From NCBI GenBank assembly GCA_009829735.1, contig CM020618.1, forward strand, positions 31,534,894 through 31,598,893: a stretch of 64,000 nucleotides of DNA, written 5' to 3'. This stretch comes from Pyropia yezoensis (lineage: Eukaryota > Rhodophyta > Bangiophyceae > Bangiales > Bangiaceae). Below, one piece after another: positions 1-10,358 of the stretch. The stretch's first letter is position 1. Each line of letters starts with the position of its first letter. The position numbers and the translations under genes were made by a program. The notes beneath the pieces were generated by a model. It was given only the letters and a program-made list of their open reading frames with translations. It made no database searches and was not told the DNA's origin.

Positions 1-675
1 CCCTCCCGGAAAGGGCGCCCCGGCGTGTCGGGCGTGGCCGCCCGCCGCGCGTCCGAGGCGGGCGTCGTCGTCATTGTGGCGGCCGGCAATGACGGCGGCG
101 ACGCGTGCGCCGTATCCCCCGCGTCCGAGCCCAGCCTCATCACGGTGGCCAACGCGGCGCGGGATGACAGCCTGGCGCGGTCGTCCAACCGGGGGCGGTG
201 CGTGGACGTCATCGCGCCCGGCACCAGGATCCTGTCTGTGGACGGCTTCTCTCCATCGGGGGGGCTCAAGACGTTCAGCGGGACGTCCATGGCGACCCCC
301 CACGTAGCGGGGGTGGCGGCGCTCATCATGGGCGAGGACCCCAACGGCGGCCGGCTAACCACCGCGGACGTGCAGGCGCGCATGACCGCCGCCGCACCAC
401 AGGTGGGGGGGTACCCCATGTCCTACGCGGGGGGGGACTGCTCGGGGGGGGGGCCGGGCGCCTCGCCCGCTCCCCGTCCCACCCCTGTGTCCACCCCAGC
501 GCCTATCCAAGAGCCCACCCCCGCGCCCACCCCCACCTCCCCTGGACCAAGTGACCCCGAGGATTGCACGCCCGTGTGGCGCAGGGTGTGCCCCAAGACC
601 AGCCGCTGGTGGCAGGAGGAGTGCAGCGTGATGATTGTGTGCGCGGAGACGGGGCTCCCGTGGGAGTGGGCGTGA
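1..675 (+). CDS. Subtilisin-like serine protease (S8 family), C-terminal half, cut by window start
   Basis: The frame is open from base 1, so the 5' part lies outside the window. The piece carries the oxyanion Asn region (AAGNDGGDAC, about residues 27-36 from base 1) and the catalytic Ser motif (GTSMATPHVAG, about residues 95-105); the Asp and His regions are missing only because of the cut. A Pro-rich linker (around 468-555) leads to a short tail with four Cys (CTPVW, VCPK, ECSV, VCAE) and several Trp. The family cleaves peptide bonds, and relatives with this layout are secreted. It is closer to the 38.9-39.9 kb copy than to the 42-44 kb copy. The Cys/Trp tail is not a domain I recognise. 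Confidence 0.85.
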   Translation, partial: PSRKGRPGVSGVAARRASEAGVVVIVAAGNDGGDACAVSPASEPSLITVANAARDDSLARSSNRGRCVDVIAPGTRILSVDGFSPSGGLKTFSGTSMATPHVAGVAALIMGEDPNGGRLTTADVQARMTAAAPQVGGYPMSYAGGDCSGGGPGASPAPRPTPVSTPAPIQEPTPAPTPTSPGPSDPEDCTPVWRRVCPKTSRWWQEECSVMIVCAETGLPWEWA

Positions 676-1984
676 CCGCCGACGGCGCGGTCGCTCCGAG
701 GCTACAAGGGGTGGTTGAAAAATTGTTGAAATCTTGGCAACGTCTTCTCTCTCTTCGTGCCGTACCTACGAGCTGGAAAGTGGCATGGGGGCACACCGGG
801 AGAGAGCGCGTGAGACAGTGAGAAAGCGATAACAAGAGCAGGACACGGTCACGATGCGTTATCACTTTATTGCCTGCAGGGACCACCCCCAGTTAAGGGC
901 GGACATTAGAGTTCAGAGGGAATATTGCATTACATCCAACACGTGCCACGTTCGGGCGACTTCTCTCTCGATACGGCTTCCTGGTTGGACGAGAGAAAAG
1001 ATATACGACCATACGCATCAAGAAAAAAAGAAGCAAGAACACAAAAGAAATAACAAGAGAAAAAAGAGGTACAGCCGTATCTCTTCCGTAGCACAGAAAA
1101 ATGCCCCGTAAAGAGAGCCATTTTTACCATTCATAAAAAGTCAATGGTTCAAAGTGGTTCGGCAATTAGTCCGCGCGCGAATGCAACTTTCAGGGGCTCT
1201 CGCACTTGGATATAAGTTTTACAATTCTCCCGGGAATCCGTCTGATCCACAGCGCAAATCGAACGGCCCCACCCGGTCCTGCCAGAGCCCACGGTCAGAT
1301 CCGGACATGAGAGCGAAAGGACAAGGAAGCAGCAGCGGAGGAGGCCGAAGCAGAGGCCGACGATGCCTTGCTCGCTGCTGCAGAGGAAATGTGCCTTGCC
1401 ATTTTGCTTGGCGATTAAAGACACACTGGCTGTTCTTTCACATGACCTGTGTACTCTGGACATTCCTTTGTACATCTTCCAGGCTCCTATGTCTTCGCTC
1501 AGGTTCCCCTGGGTGCCCCGTGTGCGACTTGCGCGCATGCCGAGGAGGAAGATACGACGACCAACCCAAGAAAGAGACCTTCTGGGATGCGGGGAATTAA
1601 CTGAGCTGCTCTTGTTCCCGTGCAACGATCCCCTTCCGCCTTAGAGGACCTGCTCCCCCTTGGGCTGTCTTGTGTGACTTCGTCGTTGCTGTGGCGATGC
1701 CCGTGAGGCACTGTGCGCTTTTTCATTGAGAAGAAATGTGCTGATTCCATGTCGATTTTCCACGCAAGAGGCCCTCCAGAGCAGCCCCAGGCAGCTGTGC
1801 TCCATTTCTCATCAGACACGTCGCTTGAACCCTGGAATAGTGTGACAATTTTCAGTATATGCCATATTTGCTCCTGACACAGCGCTCTGGGCCAATGGCT
1901 GATCCGGAATCGCTCTGAACTCTAGTGTCCGCTCTGGGCACGCCTTAACTGGGGGTGGGACATTGATCATTGTGTCCATGCCCT
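676..1984. other. Intergenic, no supported gene
   Basis: The region after the subtilase stop has lower GC than its surroundings. Short overlapping ORFs occur on both strands (for example 1149-1625 minus and 1154-1600 plus), but none has a recognisable domain or a codon pattern that favours one strand. It probably holds the 3' end of the subtilase transcript. Confidence 0.5.
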
Positions 1985-2160
1985 GTCCGATCGGAGCCCT
2001 CGGTCTCTTCTGGGGGCTGCCCCTCTTCCGTCTCCTCCGCCACCGCCTCGGCCGCCTCCTCCTCCCCCCCAGCGGCGGCCGTCGCCTCATCCCACAGCGC
2101 CTTCGTGGCTTGCAGATGCCGGCGGAAGGGGGCCTGCGAGCGCTTGGCGCGCCGCCCCGA
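1985..2160 (-). pseudogene. Diverged copy of the XendoU gene 3' coding end, without its intron
   Basis: Read on the minus strand this matches the last coding part of the XendoU gene at 26.85-27.94 kb: a stretch around SQAPFRRHLQATKA, then DEATAAAGGEE, then an acidic run ending PPEETEGS. In the 26-28 kb gene the two parts are separated by 926 bp (26894-27819); here they are contiguous. The similarity ends just after PPEETEGS, where the 26-28 kb gene continues to its stop. It could be a retrocopied 3' end, a shared terminal exon, or an extra exon of the neighbouring GON4-like gene. I saw the similarity by eye; percent identity was not computed. Confidence 0.55.
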
Positions 2161-2353
2161 AGCCGGGTGGGGGTGTGGGCCGGGAGCTCCGCCGAGGCCA
2201 CTCCTCGCCGACTCCCCCGGCGTGGTCCTCCCTGGCCTTCGCTCCCCTCACGGTCGCCGTCTAATGTCACTAAACGTGGCTGCTCTCCAATCCCCTCAGC
2301 GCCCCCCTGAAGCTCCTCCCGTGGCCGCAGACGGGGACCCTCCCCCCCCCCTG

Positions 2354-3089
2354 TCACCCCTGACGGGCCCCCCCCCCCCCCCCCCCCGCCCGCGGCGGGC
2401 CCCCCCCCCCCCCCCCTGTCGCCGCCGACGGCGACGCGTCGCCCCCGCCTGCGGGCGCCGCCCCGGATGGAGAGCCGCCGCCGGCACTGAGCCCCGCCGC
2501 CGACGGGGCGCCGCTGACGCCCGCCGCGGCGCCGCGGCGCCCCACTTTGCGCGCCCGCTCCCGCCGCTTGGCCTCCCGCCGCGAGATGCGCTTGACGTAC
2601 AGCGCCCGCAGCTGGAACGCGTCGCGATGGGGAAAGTAGGATGCCTGCAGCTGCAGCCATGCGTCGGTGCCCAGTGCCTTGACGCCCGCCTCGAGCGTCC
2701 GCCACTCGGCGGCGCTCATCGGCGCGACGTGCACGGCCAGCCGCTTGACAGGGTTGTCGGGTGACCGCCGCGACACGAGGTACGCATACCGCCGCCGCGC
2801 GTCCGCGTCGGTGCGGTGAGGAAGGAGCGCCGTGCGCCCAGGTGGTGGCGGGGGGGGCGGCCCCGCCCCTGCTGCTGCTGCCGCGACGGACGCGGCCCAG
2901 TCCTTGGCGCCGTGCCACCGCACGGCGGCCGTCAAAAGAGCGTCGTCAGCGGGCGTCCAGCCGGCTGGCGAGGACGCGGCCGACAATGCCGCTGCCGCCG
3001 CGGGCGTGGCAATCCCCGCCGCCGCCGCGTCGACCGTATAGTTGCGCGCTCCGCCACCACCGCCGGCACCGGCCAACCGCCCAGCGGTT

Positions 3090-3124
<35 letters not shown>

Positions 3125-6100
3125 CAACGCAGGCAGCAACCGCGGGTCGGCGTTGGGGATGGCGGCGGCCAGCGCGGCCACCGCGTCGGCGCCCCGCAGC
3201 ACCCCTCCTGTCGACGGGTCTGCAGCGGCGGCGGAGGTGGTCGCCAGCAACCCGTTGACGGCGGTAAGGGCAGGCGTGAAGTGGGCAGTCAATAGCGGGG
3301 GGGGGGCGGCAGCGGCGGGGGAGAGAGTGGCGCTCGCCGCCGCCGCGCCGCCACCGGCGGGGAGAGGAGGACAAAGCCCAAGTGCCTCACGCTGCATGTG
3401 GCGGAAGCGGAGCGTCAAGTCGGCACGATCCACCTGCGCGTTGAGCATGGCAGCCGTTTCCGAACGGACAGTGGGGGAGAAGAATGGTACTTGGCAGGAA
3501 AGCAGGTGCACCTAAACCGGGCGAGGGAAGGAGCGCCGTGAACAGGTGGAGATGGGAACGAGCAGCATGCCAGGGCAGTGACAGCAGCACGCACACCGCC
3601 GAGGGGTCAGAGGAAACCACGAAAGCGGCCGAAGTAAGTCAGAACAGAGCTGCGTCAGTAAAAGCCGCCGGAAATATCAGCCTGACCCCTGCATCGAAAC
3701 CATCGTGGTCCCGCGTCGCCGGGAATCCCAGCTCTCTCTGCTCTTCCACTGAACACCAATGCCAGCGAGGCACCCTGGCCTGCCTTTCCCCTCTCAGACG
3801 TACCTGCGCGCAAAGCTGAACAAAAGCGGCCACCTGGCCGGCCACATGCAGCTGCGGAGCCGGGGCCAGGAGGGGAAGGTATGCCGGTACAACGGGTGCG
3901 ACGTCTGCGGCGACGTCGGCTGCGCCAGGTACGCGCGGCAGCAGCACGGGGGCGGCGACCGGGGCTCGGCGGGGTGTCCCAGAGGGGCCTGTCGCGCCCG
4001 CCGCGGGGGAAAGGGGGAAGGCAGCGACGGCGGCCGTGGTGGGTGCCTGCGGACATGGCGGCGCGCCCGTGACGGCCACTCGTGTTGGGGAAGCAGAGGC
4101 GGCCAATACCGACGGCGGGGCGCCGCTACCCGCCGGGGGTGCCGATGAAGGCGTCGTTGCCGCCCCCCCGCCATCAGAAGTGTCCACCCCCGTAGGGCCC
4201 CACTCGCCCTCCCTCTCGACTCCGCCGGCGTTCCCCCCTGCTGGCGGCCGCGTCTGCCGCCGTCGCAGCGCCGACGAGCGGCGCGCCTCGAGCAGCTCGG
4301 CTACCTCGGTGCCCGGGATGTGGGTCGTCGCGTCACTACGATACTCGTACGGCTCGTCAGGCGCCACAGCTGCGGCCGAGAAATAATCGAAGTCATCATC
4401 GTCGGCGGCTTCCTCGTCCCACAGGCCCGCGAGAAGAGGGGGGAGGCCGCCACTGACGTCGGGCTCGATGCCGCTGCCTGCGACACCGGAGGCAAACGCG
4501 GCGGCGAGGTCACATCCGCCGCTGGGGGGGGGCAGAGGTGCCACCGGTGGCTGGGCAAACGTGGAAAGGAAGGCCAGCCAATGATTGGGCTGATCTGTCA
4601 AGGGAGACTCCTCTTCGGCGTCGTCATCGTCGTCTTCGACCGCCTCGTCCTCCTCCTCTTCCTCTTCTTCCTCTTCCTCCTCCTCCTCCTCCTCGTCCCC
4701 TTTATCTTTCACCGCCTCCTCCTCCGCCGCAGTCTCAGTAACCACCTCAGCCGCCGCTGCAGAATCGGCCAGGTCTCCCACGGTAGGTGGGGTCACCAAC
4801 GACGGCAGCCCCCGGAGCAGGGACGGACGCTCATCGTCAGCAGAGGGCATGCCACTCCTGGCAGACACGTTCATCACGGCACCAGCGGGCGTCCGCACCT
4901 GACCTCTGCCGTCGGCTACCGCTTCTTCGTCATCATGACCATCGTCTTCCTCCTCTGCGGGCTCTTCTTCGTCCTGGCCCTCACGATAGTCTGTGTCCTC
5001 TGTGTCGTCCGTGTCCTCCCCGTCAGACGGCAAAACGACACGCTCAAAGCCGCCCTCGCCCTCCACGTCATCAGAAGCGGCGCCCACGTACAGGGTGGCA
5101 CTCGCAGGTGCGCCGCCCCCCCGACGCCCGCCGTCCTGCGCCGCTGCTGCCGACGCTGCTGCCGCCTCCGCCGTCGTCGCGTCGGCCGCTGACGCCCGGG
5201 CAGCCGCTTCACCCGCACGAGTAGACCTCCCGCCACTAACGTCGCCGCCCACCCCACCAACCGTGGCCGCCGCCATCGCGGGCGCCGACGCCGCCTCCAC
5301 CAACGACGTCACCCGCGGCGGGCGTGGTGGCGGCGAGGGTCCCCCTACAGCGGCGGCCACCGATAGCCGCGCCGGCGCCCGCGCAAGCGCCCGCGCCCGC
5401 GAAGGCAACGGCGACGACAGGCGGCGGCGCTTGGTGTCACCTCGTCCGCTCCCGGGTGGCGCACCCCTTGCGGCAGCCCGGGTGGGGCTAGAGGCATTAG
5501 CAGCAGAGGCGGCGGCAGCGGGGGCACTCCCATCGCTGCCGCGGCGGCGCGTCCGGCGTGGCCGGACGGGGCGGGGTACTTCCCCCCCCCCTAGCAGCCA
5601 CTCGCCGCTCCCACCCCCGCCACTGCCAGCGGCACCGTCAGTCTCGTCTGTAGACCCGCTCAGGTACTCGGGCTCCGTCTCCACCCCGTCCCCGGAGGCG
5701 ATACGCGCCCGACGGCGGCGACGGCGGCGGCGCTCGCGTGCCTCGCGGCGTCCACCACCGCCACCACCGACGCTGCCGCGGCTGCCACCACCGCCGCCGC
5801 CGCCGCCACCGCCGCCGCCGCTGCCGCCGCCGCCTGCGGCAGCCGTTACCGACGCGGCGACGGCGGCCAAAAGCGGAAGCGGAGGGGGGTTCGCCCCGTC
5901 CCCCAGCGCCGCGCCGTCAGCTGCCGCCACCGCTGCTTCCACTGCCGCCACCGTCGCTGTTGCCACTGCATTGTCCGCAACCCCCGTCGCTAAACCACCG
6001 CCGACCCCGTTGCCGCTGCCGTCCGCCACTGCTACCGTTGGCAGGGAACCGCCCACCACCGGCGGGGCGGAGGACGTCCCTCCTCTCCCTCCCCCTCCTT

Positions 6101-6221
6101 CCCCGGCGTCGGCGCTGCTGTAATCGCTGCTGCTGCTGCTCCAGTGCAGCTCGGTGCGCTCAAACGGGGCCTCCCCGCCGTCGGCGGCGGCCGCGGCTGC
6201 CGACGCCGTCGGGTGTATCAT
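2354..6221 (-). CDS. GON4-like nuclear protein with C-terminal SANT/MYB region (two exons)
   Basis: Exon 1 (6221-3804) and exon 2 (3433-2354) give about 1165 residues. The first in-frame ATG is at 6221, in a reasonable Kozak context; the longer open frame to 6470 has no ATG. Exon 1 holds Ser, Gly and basic runs, an acidic tract of Glu then Asp (plus-strand 4610-4710), then the GON4-type segment: an NHWLAFLSTF block, a DDDDFDYF block followed by DEPYEYRSD and a helix ending ELLEARR, and a Gln/Val helix at the exon end. Exon 2 has two SANT-like repeats (GWTPADDALLTAAVRWHG and SAAEWRTLEAGVKALG) and a basic tail. Known relatives are transcriptional co-repressor-type nuclear proteins. The C-terminus is uncertain because the frame ends in homopolymer runs at 2360-2420. 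Confidence 0.6.
3434..3803 (-). other. Intron of the GON4-like gene
   Basis: The donor reads CAG|GTACGT (minus strand, exon end at 3804) and the acceptor CGCGCAG|GTG (exon resumes at 3433). Both sides are phase 0 and joining them keeps the helical segment VQLCAQ running into VDRADL. Read-through would enter a stop at 3639. Length is 370 bp. Confidence 0.75.
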
Positions 6222-6851
6222 GGTCGGGCGAGGGGGGGAGCCGCATTGCGGGGGGGGGGGGGGGGGGGGGAGAGGGCGCAAGGGGAGGGAAAGGGGGGGA
6301 GGGGATGCCCTCCCCAGCAGCACGCCGGCCGTAGCGGCCGGGAAAGAGGGGCGGCCGTCGCCGGCGTCCGCGTCCGGGCTGCCACAGACGAGATGGACGG
6401 GGCTGGTGAGGGCGGCAGGAGGTGAGCATGGTCTCACGCCGCGCGCTGTCACCACTCCGACGTCGGCCAACCCCGTCTGTCGGAGCCACGTGGAGAACTA
6501 AATTCCACGCATTATACATTACCGCACATTGAGCCCAAGCTGGCCCCCGAGCCAAGTCCGGCAGCGGCGGTGTCACCGCGTTTCAGCGTTGCCACGGCGG
6601 GCGTTTTCGGGTTGCTGCCACCGTGCCATGGCACATGTGAGCGCTCATCCGCAGCTGCCCTCCGCTGCCGAGTATTCCCCGGTGCCTCCCACCCCCGAGC
6701 AGAAGTATCTGCGGCTGGGCGTGACTGCCCTTGGCTGACGCTGGCGCTTCTTTGTGGTGCCTGCCGTATTTTTTTTTTCTTTTTTGCCAGTGTTGTTGCT
6801 GCGCCTGTCTGCCCCCGGAGGTGCGCCTGTGGTGCAGCTGCGCCCGCCACC
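6222..6851. promoter_or_regulatory. Shared promoter region between GON4-like (minus) and eIF4A-III (plus)
   Basis: The two start codons face away from each other with 630 bp between them. The region holds a 20-plus G run (about 6250-6270), a 12-bp palindrome GTGCCATGGCAC near 6624, and a T-rich tract at about 6769-6787 before the eIF4A-III start. No clear TATA box is visible. A bidirectional promoter is inferred only from the layout. Confidence 0.45.
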
Positions 6852-8330
6852 ATGGACATGTCAGACGATGAACGGCCGGGCGGCCTGCCTGGTGGCGGCG
6901 ACCGCCTCCCCGATGCCGTTGCCGACGCGGATGGCGGTGGCGGGCGGGAGCCGCGTCGCCGCCGTCGGCGTGTCCGCCAGGCCACCATGGACGATGGGGA
7001 GGACGCGCCTCGGGGCGGACGGCGACGCGGCAGTGGTGATGGTGGTTACGGGGGCGGCCGTGGCAGCCGCCGCGACGGGCGTGATGGCTTCGTCCCTGCC
7101 GGCCCCGGCGGCAGCGGCAGCGGGAGGGGTAGCGGCATGGGTAGTGGCAGCGGCGGCAGCGGCGGTAGTGGCAGCAGCAGCGGCGGGGGCCTAAAGCTGT
7201 ACACCAGCTTTGACGCTATGGACCTCAAGGCGGACCTCCTTCGTGGCCTCTATGCGTTTGGCTTTGAAAAGCCATCGGCCATCCAGCAGCGTGCCATGGT
7301 CCCCGCCCTCGCGGGCCGGGATGTGATTGCACAGGCCCAGTCGGGGACGGGTAAGACTGCCATGATTGCGCTTCTGGCGCTGCAGACCGCCGCCGCCGCT
7401 ACCCGTGACGTGCAGGTGCTGACGCTGTCGCCGACGCGAGAGCTGGCCACCCAGACCGCCCGCGACGCGACCGCCCTGGCCGAGTTTATGAGCGTCGGGG
7501 TCCATGCGTGCGTCGGTGGCCGGTCGGTGGGGGAGGATATCCGGCGGCTCGAGGGCGGGGGGGTGCATGTGGTCAGCGGCACCCCCGGTCGGGTGTATGA
7601 CATGATGCAGCGGCGGGTGCTGTCCGTGAAGCGGGTAAAGATGCTGGTGTTGGACGAGGCGGACGAGATGCTCGGCATGGGCTTCAAGGAGCAAATATAC
7701 GATATCTACCGGGGGCTCCCCGCGGACGTGCAGGTGGTGCTCGTCAGCGCTACCCTCCCAGCCGACGTCCTCTCCATGACGTCCCAGTTCATGACCGAGC
7801 CGGTGCGGGTGCTGGTGAAGCGCGACGAGCTGACGCTCGAGGGCATCAAGCAATTCTTTGTGGCAGTTGAGAAGGAGGAGTGGAAGTTTGACACCCTCTG
7901 CGACTTGTACGAGACGCTCACCATCACGCAGGCTGTTATTTTTGTCAACACACGCACCAAGGTGGACTGGTTGGCCGGCAAGATGCGGGAGAGCCACTTT
8001 GTCGTTGCGGCCATGCACGGGGAGATGCGTCAGTCGGAGCGGGACAGGGTGATGGCGGACTTTCGCAGTGGCAAGAGCCGCGTCCTCATCGCCACCGACG
8101 TGTGGGCGCGGGGCATTGACGTGCGGCAGGTGTCGTTGGTCATCAACTATGACCTCCCCGTTGGGCGGGAAGCCTACCTTCACCGCATTGGGCGGAGCGG
8201 CCGCTTTGGCCGCAAGGGCGTCGCCATCAACTTTGTTTGCGAGGGCGACGTGACCGCCCTGCGGGACATTGAGCAGTTCTACAGCACCCAAATCGACGAG
8301 ATGCCCATGAGCGTGGCGGACCTTGTATAG
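6852..8330 (+). CDS. EIF4A3: DEAD-box RNA helicase eIF4A-III (exon junction complex core)
   Basis: 492 residues, one exon; ATG at 6852 sits in a perfect GCCACCATGG context. Core motifs are in order: Q motif ([11 protein letters not shown], 137-146), motif I GTGKT (165-169), PTRELA (194-199), TPGR (244-247), DEAD (268-271), SAT (299-301), FVNTR (374-378), RGID (420-423) and HRIGRSGR (454-461). The subtype comes from eIF4A-III hallmarks rather than eIF4A-I: TKVDWL, TDVWARG, and the end [13 protein letters not shown]. Family role: ATP-dependent RNA clamp of the exon junction complex, acting in the nucleus and in nonsense-mediated decay. Odd feature: the first 113 residues are an Arg/Gly/Ser-rich extension, whereas this N-terminus is usually only about 20 residues. 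Confidence 0.93.
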   Translation: MDMSDDERPGGLPGGGDRLPDAVADADGGGGREPRRRRRRVRQATMDDGEDAPRGGRRRGSGDGGYGGGRGSRRDGRDGFVPAGPGGSGSGRGSGMGSGSGGSGGSGSSSGGGLKLYTSFDAMDLKADLLRGLYAFGFEKPSAIQQRAMVPALAGRDVIAQAQSGTGKTAMIALLALQTAAAATRDVQVLTLSPTRELATQTARDATALAEFMSVGVHACVGGRSVGEDIRRLEGGGVHVVSGTPGRVYDMMQRRVLSVKRVKMLVLDEADEMLGMGFKEQIYDIYRGLPADVQVVLVSATLPADVLSMTSQFMTEPVRVLVKRDELTLEGIKQFFVAVEKEEWKFDTLCDLYETLTITQAVIFVNTRTKVDWLAGKMRESHFVVAAMHGEMRQSERDRVMADFRSGKSRVLIATDVWARGIDVRQVSLVINYDLPVGREAYLHRIGRSGRFGRKGVAINFVCEGDVTALRDIEQFYSTQIDEMPMSVADLV

Positions 8331-9003
8331 GGGCGTGTAGTCGGTTGGCGGGGAGCAACACACGCCTAAAGCTTCGAGTTAAGGGCGTTCTCGTCCGGGC
8401 CGTCTTGCCTAGATTTAGGTACTAACATCGTCCCGTGGCAGGTCTAACAAGGGACGCGGCGGTGCCTCACAGCGGGTCTGACCGGAAAACTCCTCCCAAA
8501 GATCTGCGGTTGTTCACTCGGTATGACAGCACGCTCTGTGGAGAGGACCCCCGTACTGCGCGCACCACGTAGCAACACGCCACTCTTTGTGCAAACGGCG
8601 GCTTGCCCGCCTGCCTCCATGGTCACCTATACACTCTAAATTTAGTCACACCTCCCCAGCCTCTTCTTCACAATGCAGAGCACAACTATGTCCATGTGGA
8701 AGACGTTTTGGCGTACGAGCGACCGCCACGTCGAGGTGATGGAAATGCATCCCAGTACTGCGTGGCCTACTGCATCGCCGTGAGGCGGAGTACGCCACAT
8801 AGCAGGAGGCTGTAACGGCCTGCATTGGCAACGACGAGGCCGTGGCCAAGCTTGAGGCTGTACACCCTGCGGAGTCTCATCCTGGTAGAGCTGATAGGAT
8901 GCTTCTTCACCTAAAGAGTTGCAAGCTTATTACCTCTTCTAGCTTGGACGCTGGCATGCATGGAAGACATTGTCATAGTGGCGGCCGGCCCTCGTGGTCC
9001 TGA
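8331..9003. other. Intergenic, no supported gene
   Basis: Presumed 3' untranslated and spacer DNA after eIF4A-III. Only short ORFs without recognisable motifs are present. Confidence 0.5.
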
Positions 9004-9067
9004 GCAACCGCACGGACTCTGACTGAGGCAACGGGCCTGTCGCCCCGGTCAGGGTCCGTGCGGTTGC
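9004..9067. repeat. Inverted repeat (hairpin), 14-bp perfect arms
   Basis: GCAACCGCACGGAC at 9004-9017 is the exact reverse complement of 9054-9067. The inner part is also partly complementary (CTGACTGAGGC against the GGTCAG region). Function unknown; it could be a fold-back element or an RNA stem. Confidence 0.7.
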
Positions 9068-9165
9068 GCTGGCAGCCAACGGACGCATTCAGTCAGTTGA
9101 GGGCCGATCTGTGGCCTTCGACCTCTCATGCCACTCAGTTCCAAAATACAATTATTATTAATTTT

Positions 9166-9246
9166 AGTGTACCGATGTACCGACTCGGTATCGGTAAATC
9201 GTGATACCGATCGGTAAACGGTACAGAAATTCGTACCGATCGGTAA
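9166..9246. repeat. Cluster of TACCGATCGGTA palindromes
   Basis: Two exact copies of the 12-bp palindrome TACCGATCGGTA (9205-9216 and 9234-9245), each followed by AA, plus degenerate copies around 9169-9197 (ACCGATGTACCGA, CGGTATCGGTAAAT). The base composition is far more AT-rich than the surroundings. It could be a binding-site cluster or part of an old element. Confidence 0.6.
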
Positions 9247-9289
9247 ATGCCAACCTTACGGTGGGGAGTGGCAGAGCGCTGCGGCGAAT

Positions 9290-9748
9290 GTGACATCGGC
9301 ACCTCCCCGCCAACGAGAGGACGATGTCCTGACGAGCGGGGCTGTAGCGAGAGCGACTGTGCCGCGGACGGCGGCAAAAGAGTGGCCACCACCTTGCCGC
9401 GACCAGCGCGGCAGCGGCCGCGGTCGCGGCGTGTCGGCCGCGCGCGACGCGGTGGTGCGGGTGGCCACCGCCGCGACCGCGACCGAGGTGGCGACGGCGG
9501 CGGCGGCGGCAGCGGCGGCCGCCGCCGCCGCTGCTATGACTGCCGACGCGACGGTGGCGACCGTGAAGGCGGTTGCCGCGGCGTCCACGTCGCGCAACGC
9601 CGCCGCTGTGGCGGTTGCAGCAATGGACGAGGCATTGAGGCTGGTGGTGGTGGCGGCGGCGGCGACGGGTGCTGTTACGACTGCCGACGTAACGGTCGCG
9701 GCCGAGGGGGCGGCCGCTGCGGCGGACGCGAAAGCTGCCGCGCTGGCC
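9290..9748 (+). pseudogene. 5' part of an Ala-rich ORF interrupted by the copia element
   Basis: The frame is dominated by Ala/Val/Thr with a 13-Ala run near 9498-9540. It has no clear ATG start: the listed first codon is GTG and the frame is open further 5'. It runs straight into the LTR at 9749. Leaving out the element and one copy of the target duplication, it continues in frame in the piece at 15460-15696. No domain recognised; it may be low-complexity DNA rather than a gene. Confidence 0.4.
9744..9748. repeat. Target-site duplication TGGCC (left copy)
   Basis: Five bases TGGCC directly outside the LTR that starts at 9749; the same five bases follow the other LTR at 15455-15459. A 5-bp duplication is normal for Ty1/copia integration. 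Confidence 0.9.
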
Positions 9749-10339
9749 TGTAGTAAACCACGTGAAGTCCCACCCCGCACGGGTCTGTGCGCGGGTGCAG
9801 TTCCCTTGGCAGTGCAAGTGTCCAAAGGGGTTCTTCAGATGTCCTCTGTCCTCCCCCGGCCCTGGGGCAAGTCCCCGGGGCCCATGACTAAATAACACTC
9901 TCAGGCGGCGCCCGCCCCTAGCGGGCTGGCGTCCCCAGTACCCCCTTAGGGGTGCCCTCCGCAGACTCCCTCATTCGTCGCCCGGGTCGGGCAGGCTGTG
10001 CCCCTAGTTGCAGGCACCTGCCCTCCCTTCCTTCCATCAGTGATGGTGGTCCACTCGCTTACCGCCGCCCAAAGCGTCTTCATACGCTTACCGCGGATCC
10101 TCAGCCACCCGCTGCGCCGGGGTGGGCGCGGTGGTGCCGACAGCTGCTATGCAGCTACCGGCCACACCTTGCCGCGTACCCAGCCGTGGGTGGCACTGCG
10201 GAGGACGGGATGCAAACGGTGGTGGCGTCCTCCCGCCCAGAGGATGGCAAGTCCATACTTGGGCGGGGTAGTGGCACAGGGGGCGGCAATCAGTAGTTGC
10301 CGCCGTCCCTTGCCCCGGACGCACCGCCGTTCCGCAACA
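9749..10339 (-). repeat. 3' LTR of the copia element
   Basis: 591 bp, near-identical to 14864-15454. On the minus strand it begins TGTTGCGG and ends TACA, the canonical TG...CA form. The differences from the other LTR are single bases scattered along the length. Confidence 0.93.
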
Positions 10340-10349
10340 CTCCCCCGCG
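10340..10349 (-). promoter_or_regulatory. Polypurine tract of the copia element
   Basis: On the minus strand the bases directly before the 3' LTR read CGCGGGGGAG, a purine-rich run at the expected place for plus-strand priming. Confidence 0.7.
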
Positions 10350-10358
10350 GGCGTCGCC

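Noticed and set aside
1149..1625. Overlapping ORFs of about 150 codons on both strands
   Set aside because: No motif, and neither strand is favoured.
9164..9898. Minus-strand 244-codon ORF overlapping the LTR
   Set aside because: It crosses the LTR boundary at 9749, and the part inside repeats exactly in the other LTR; it is a product of composition.
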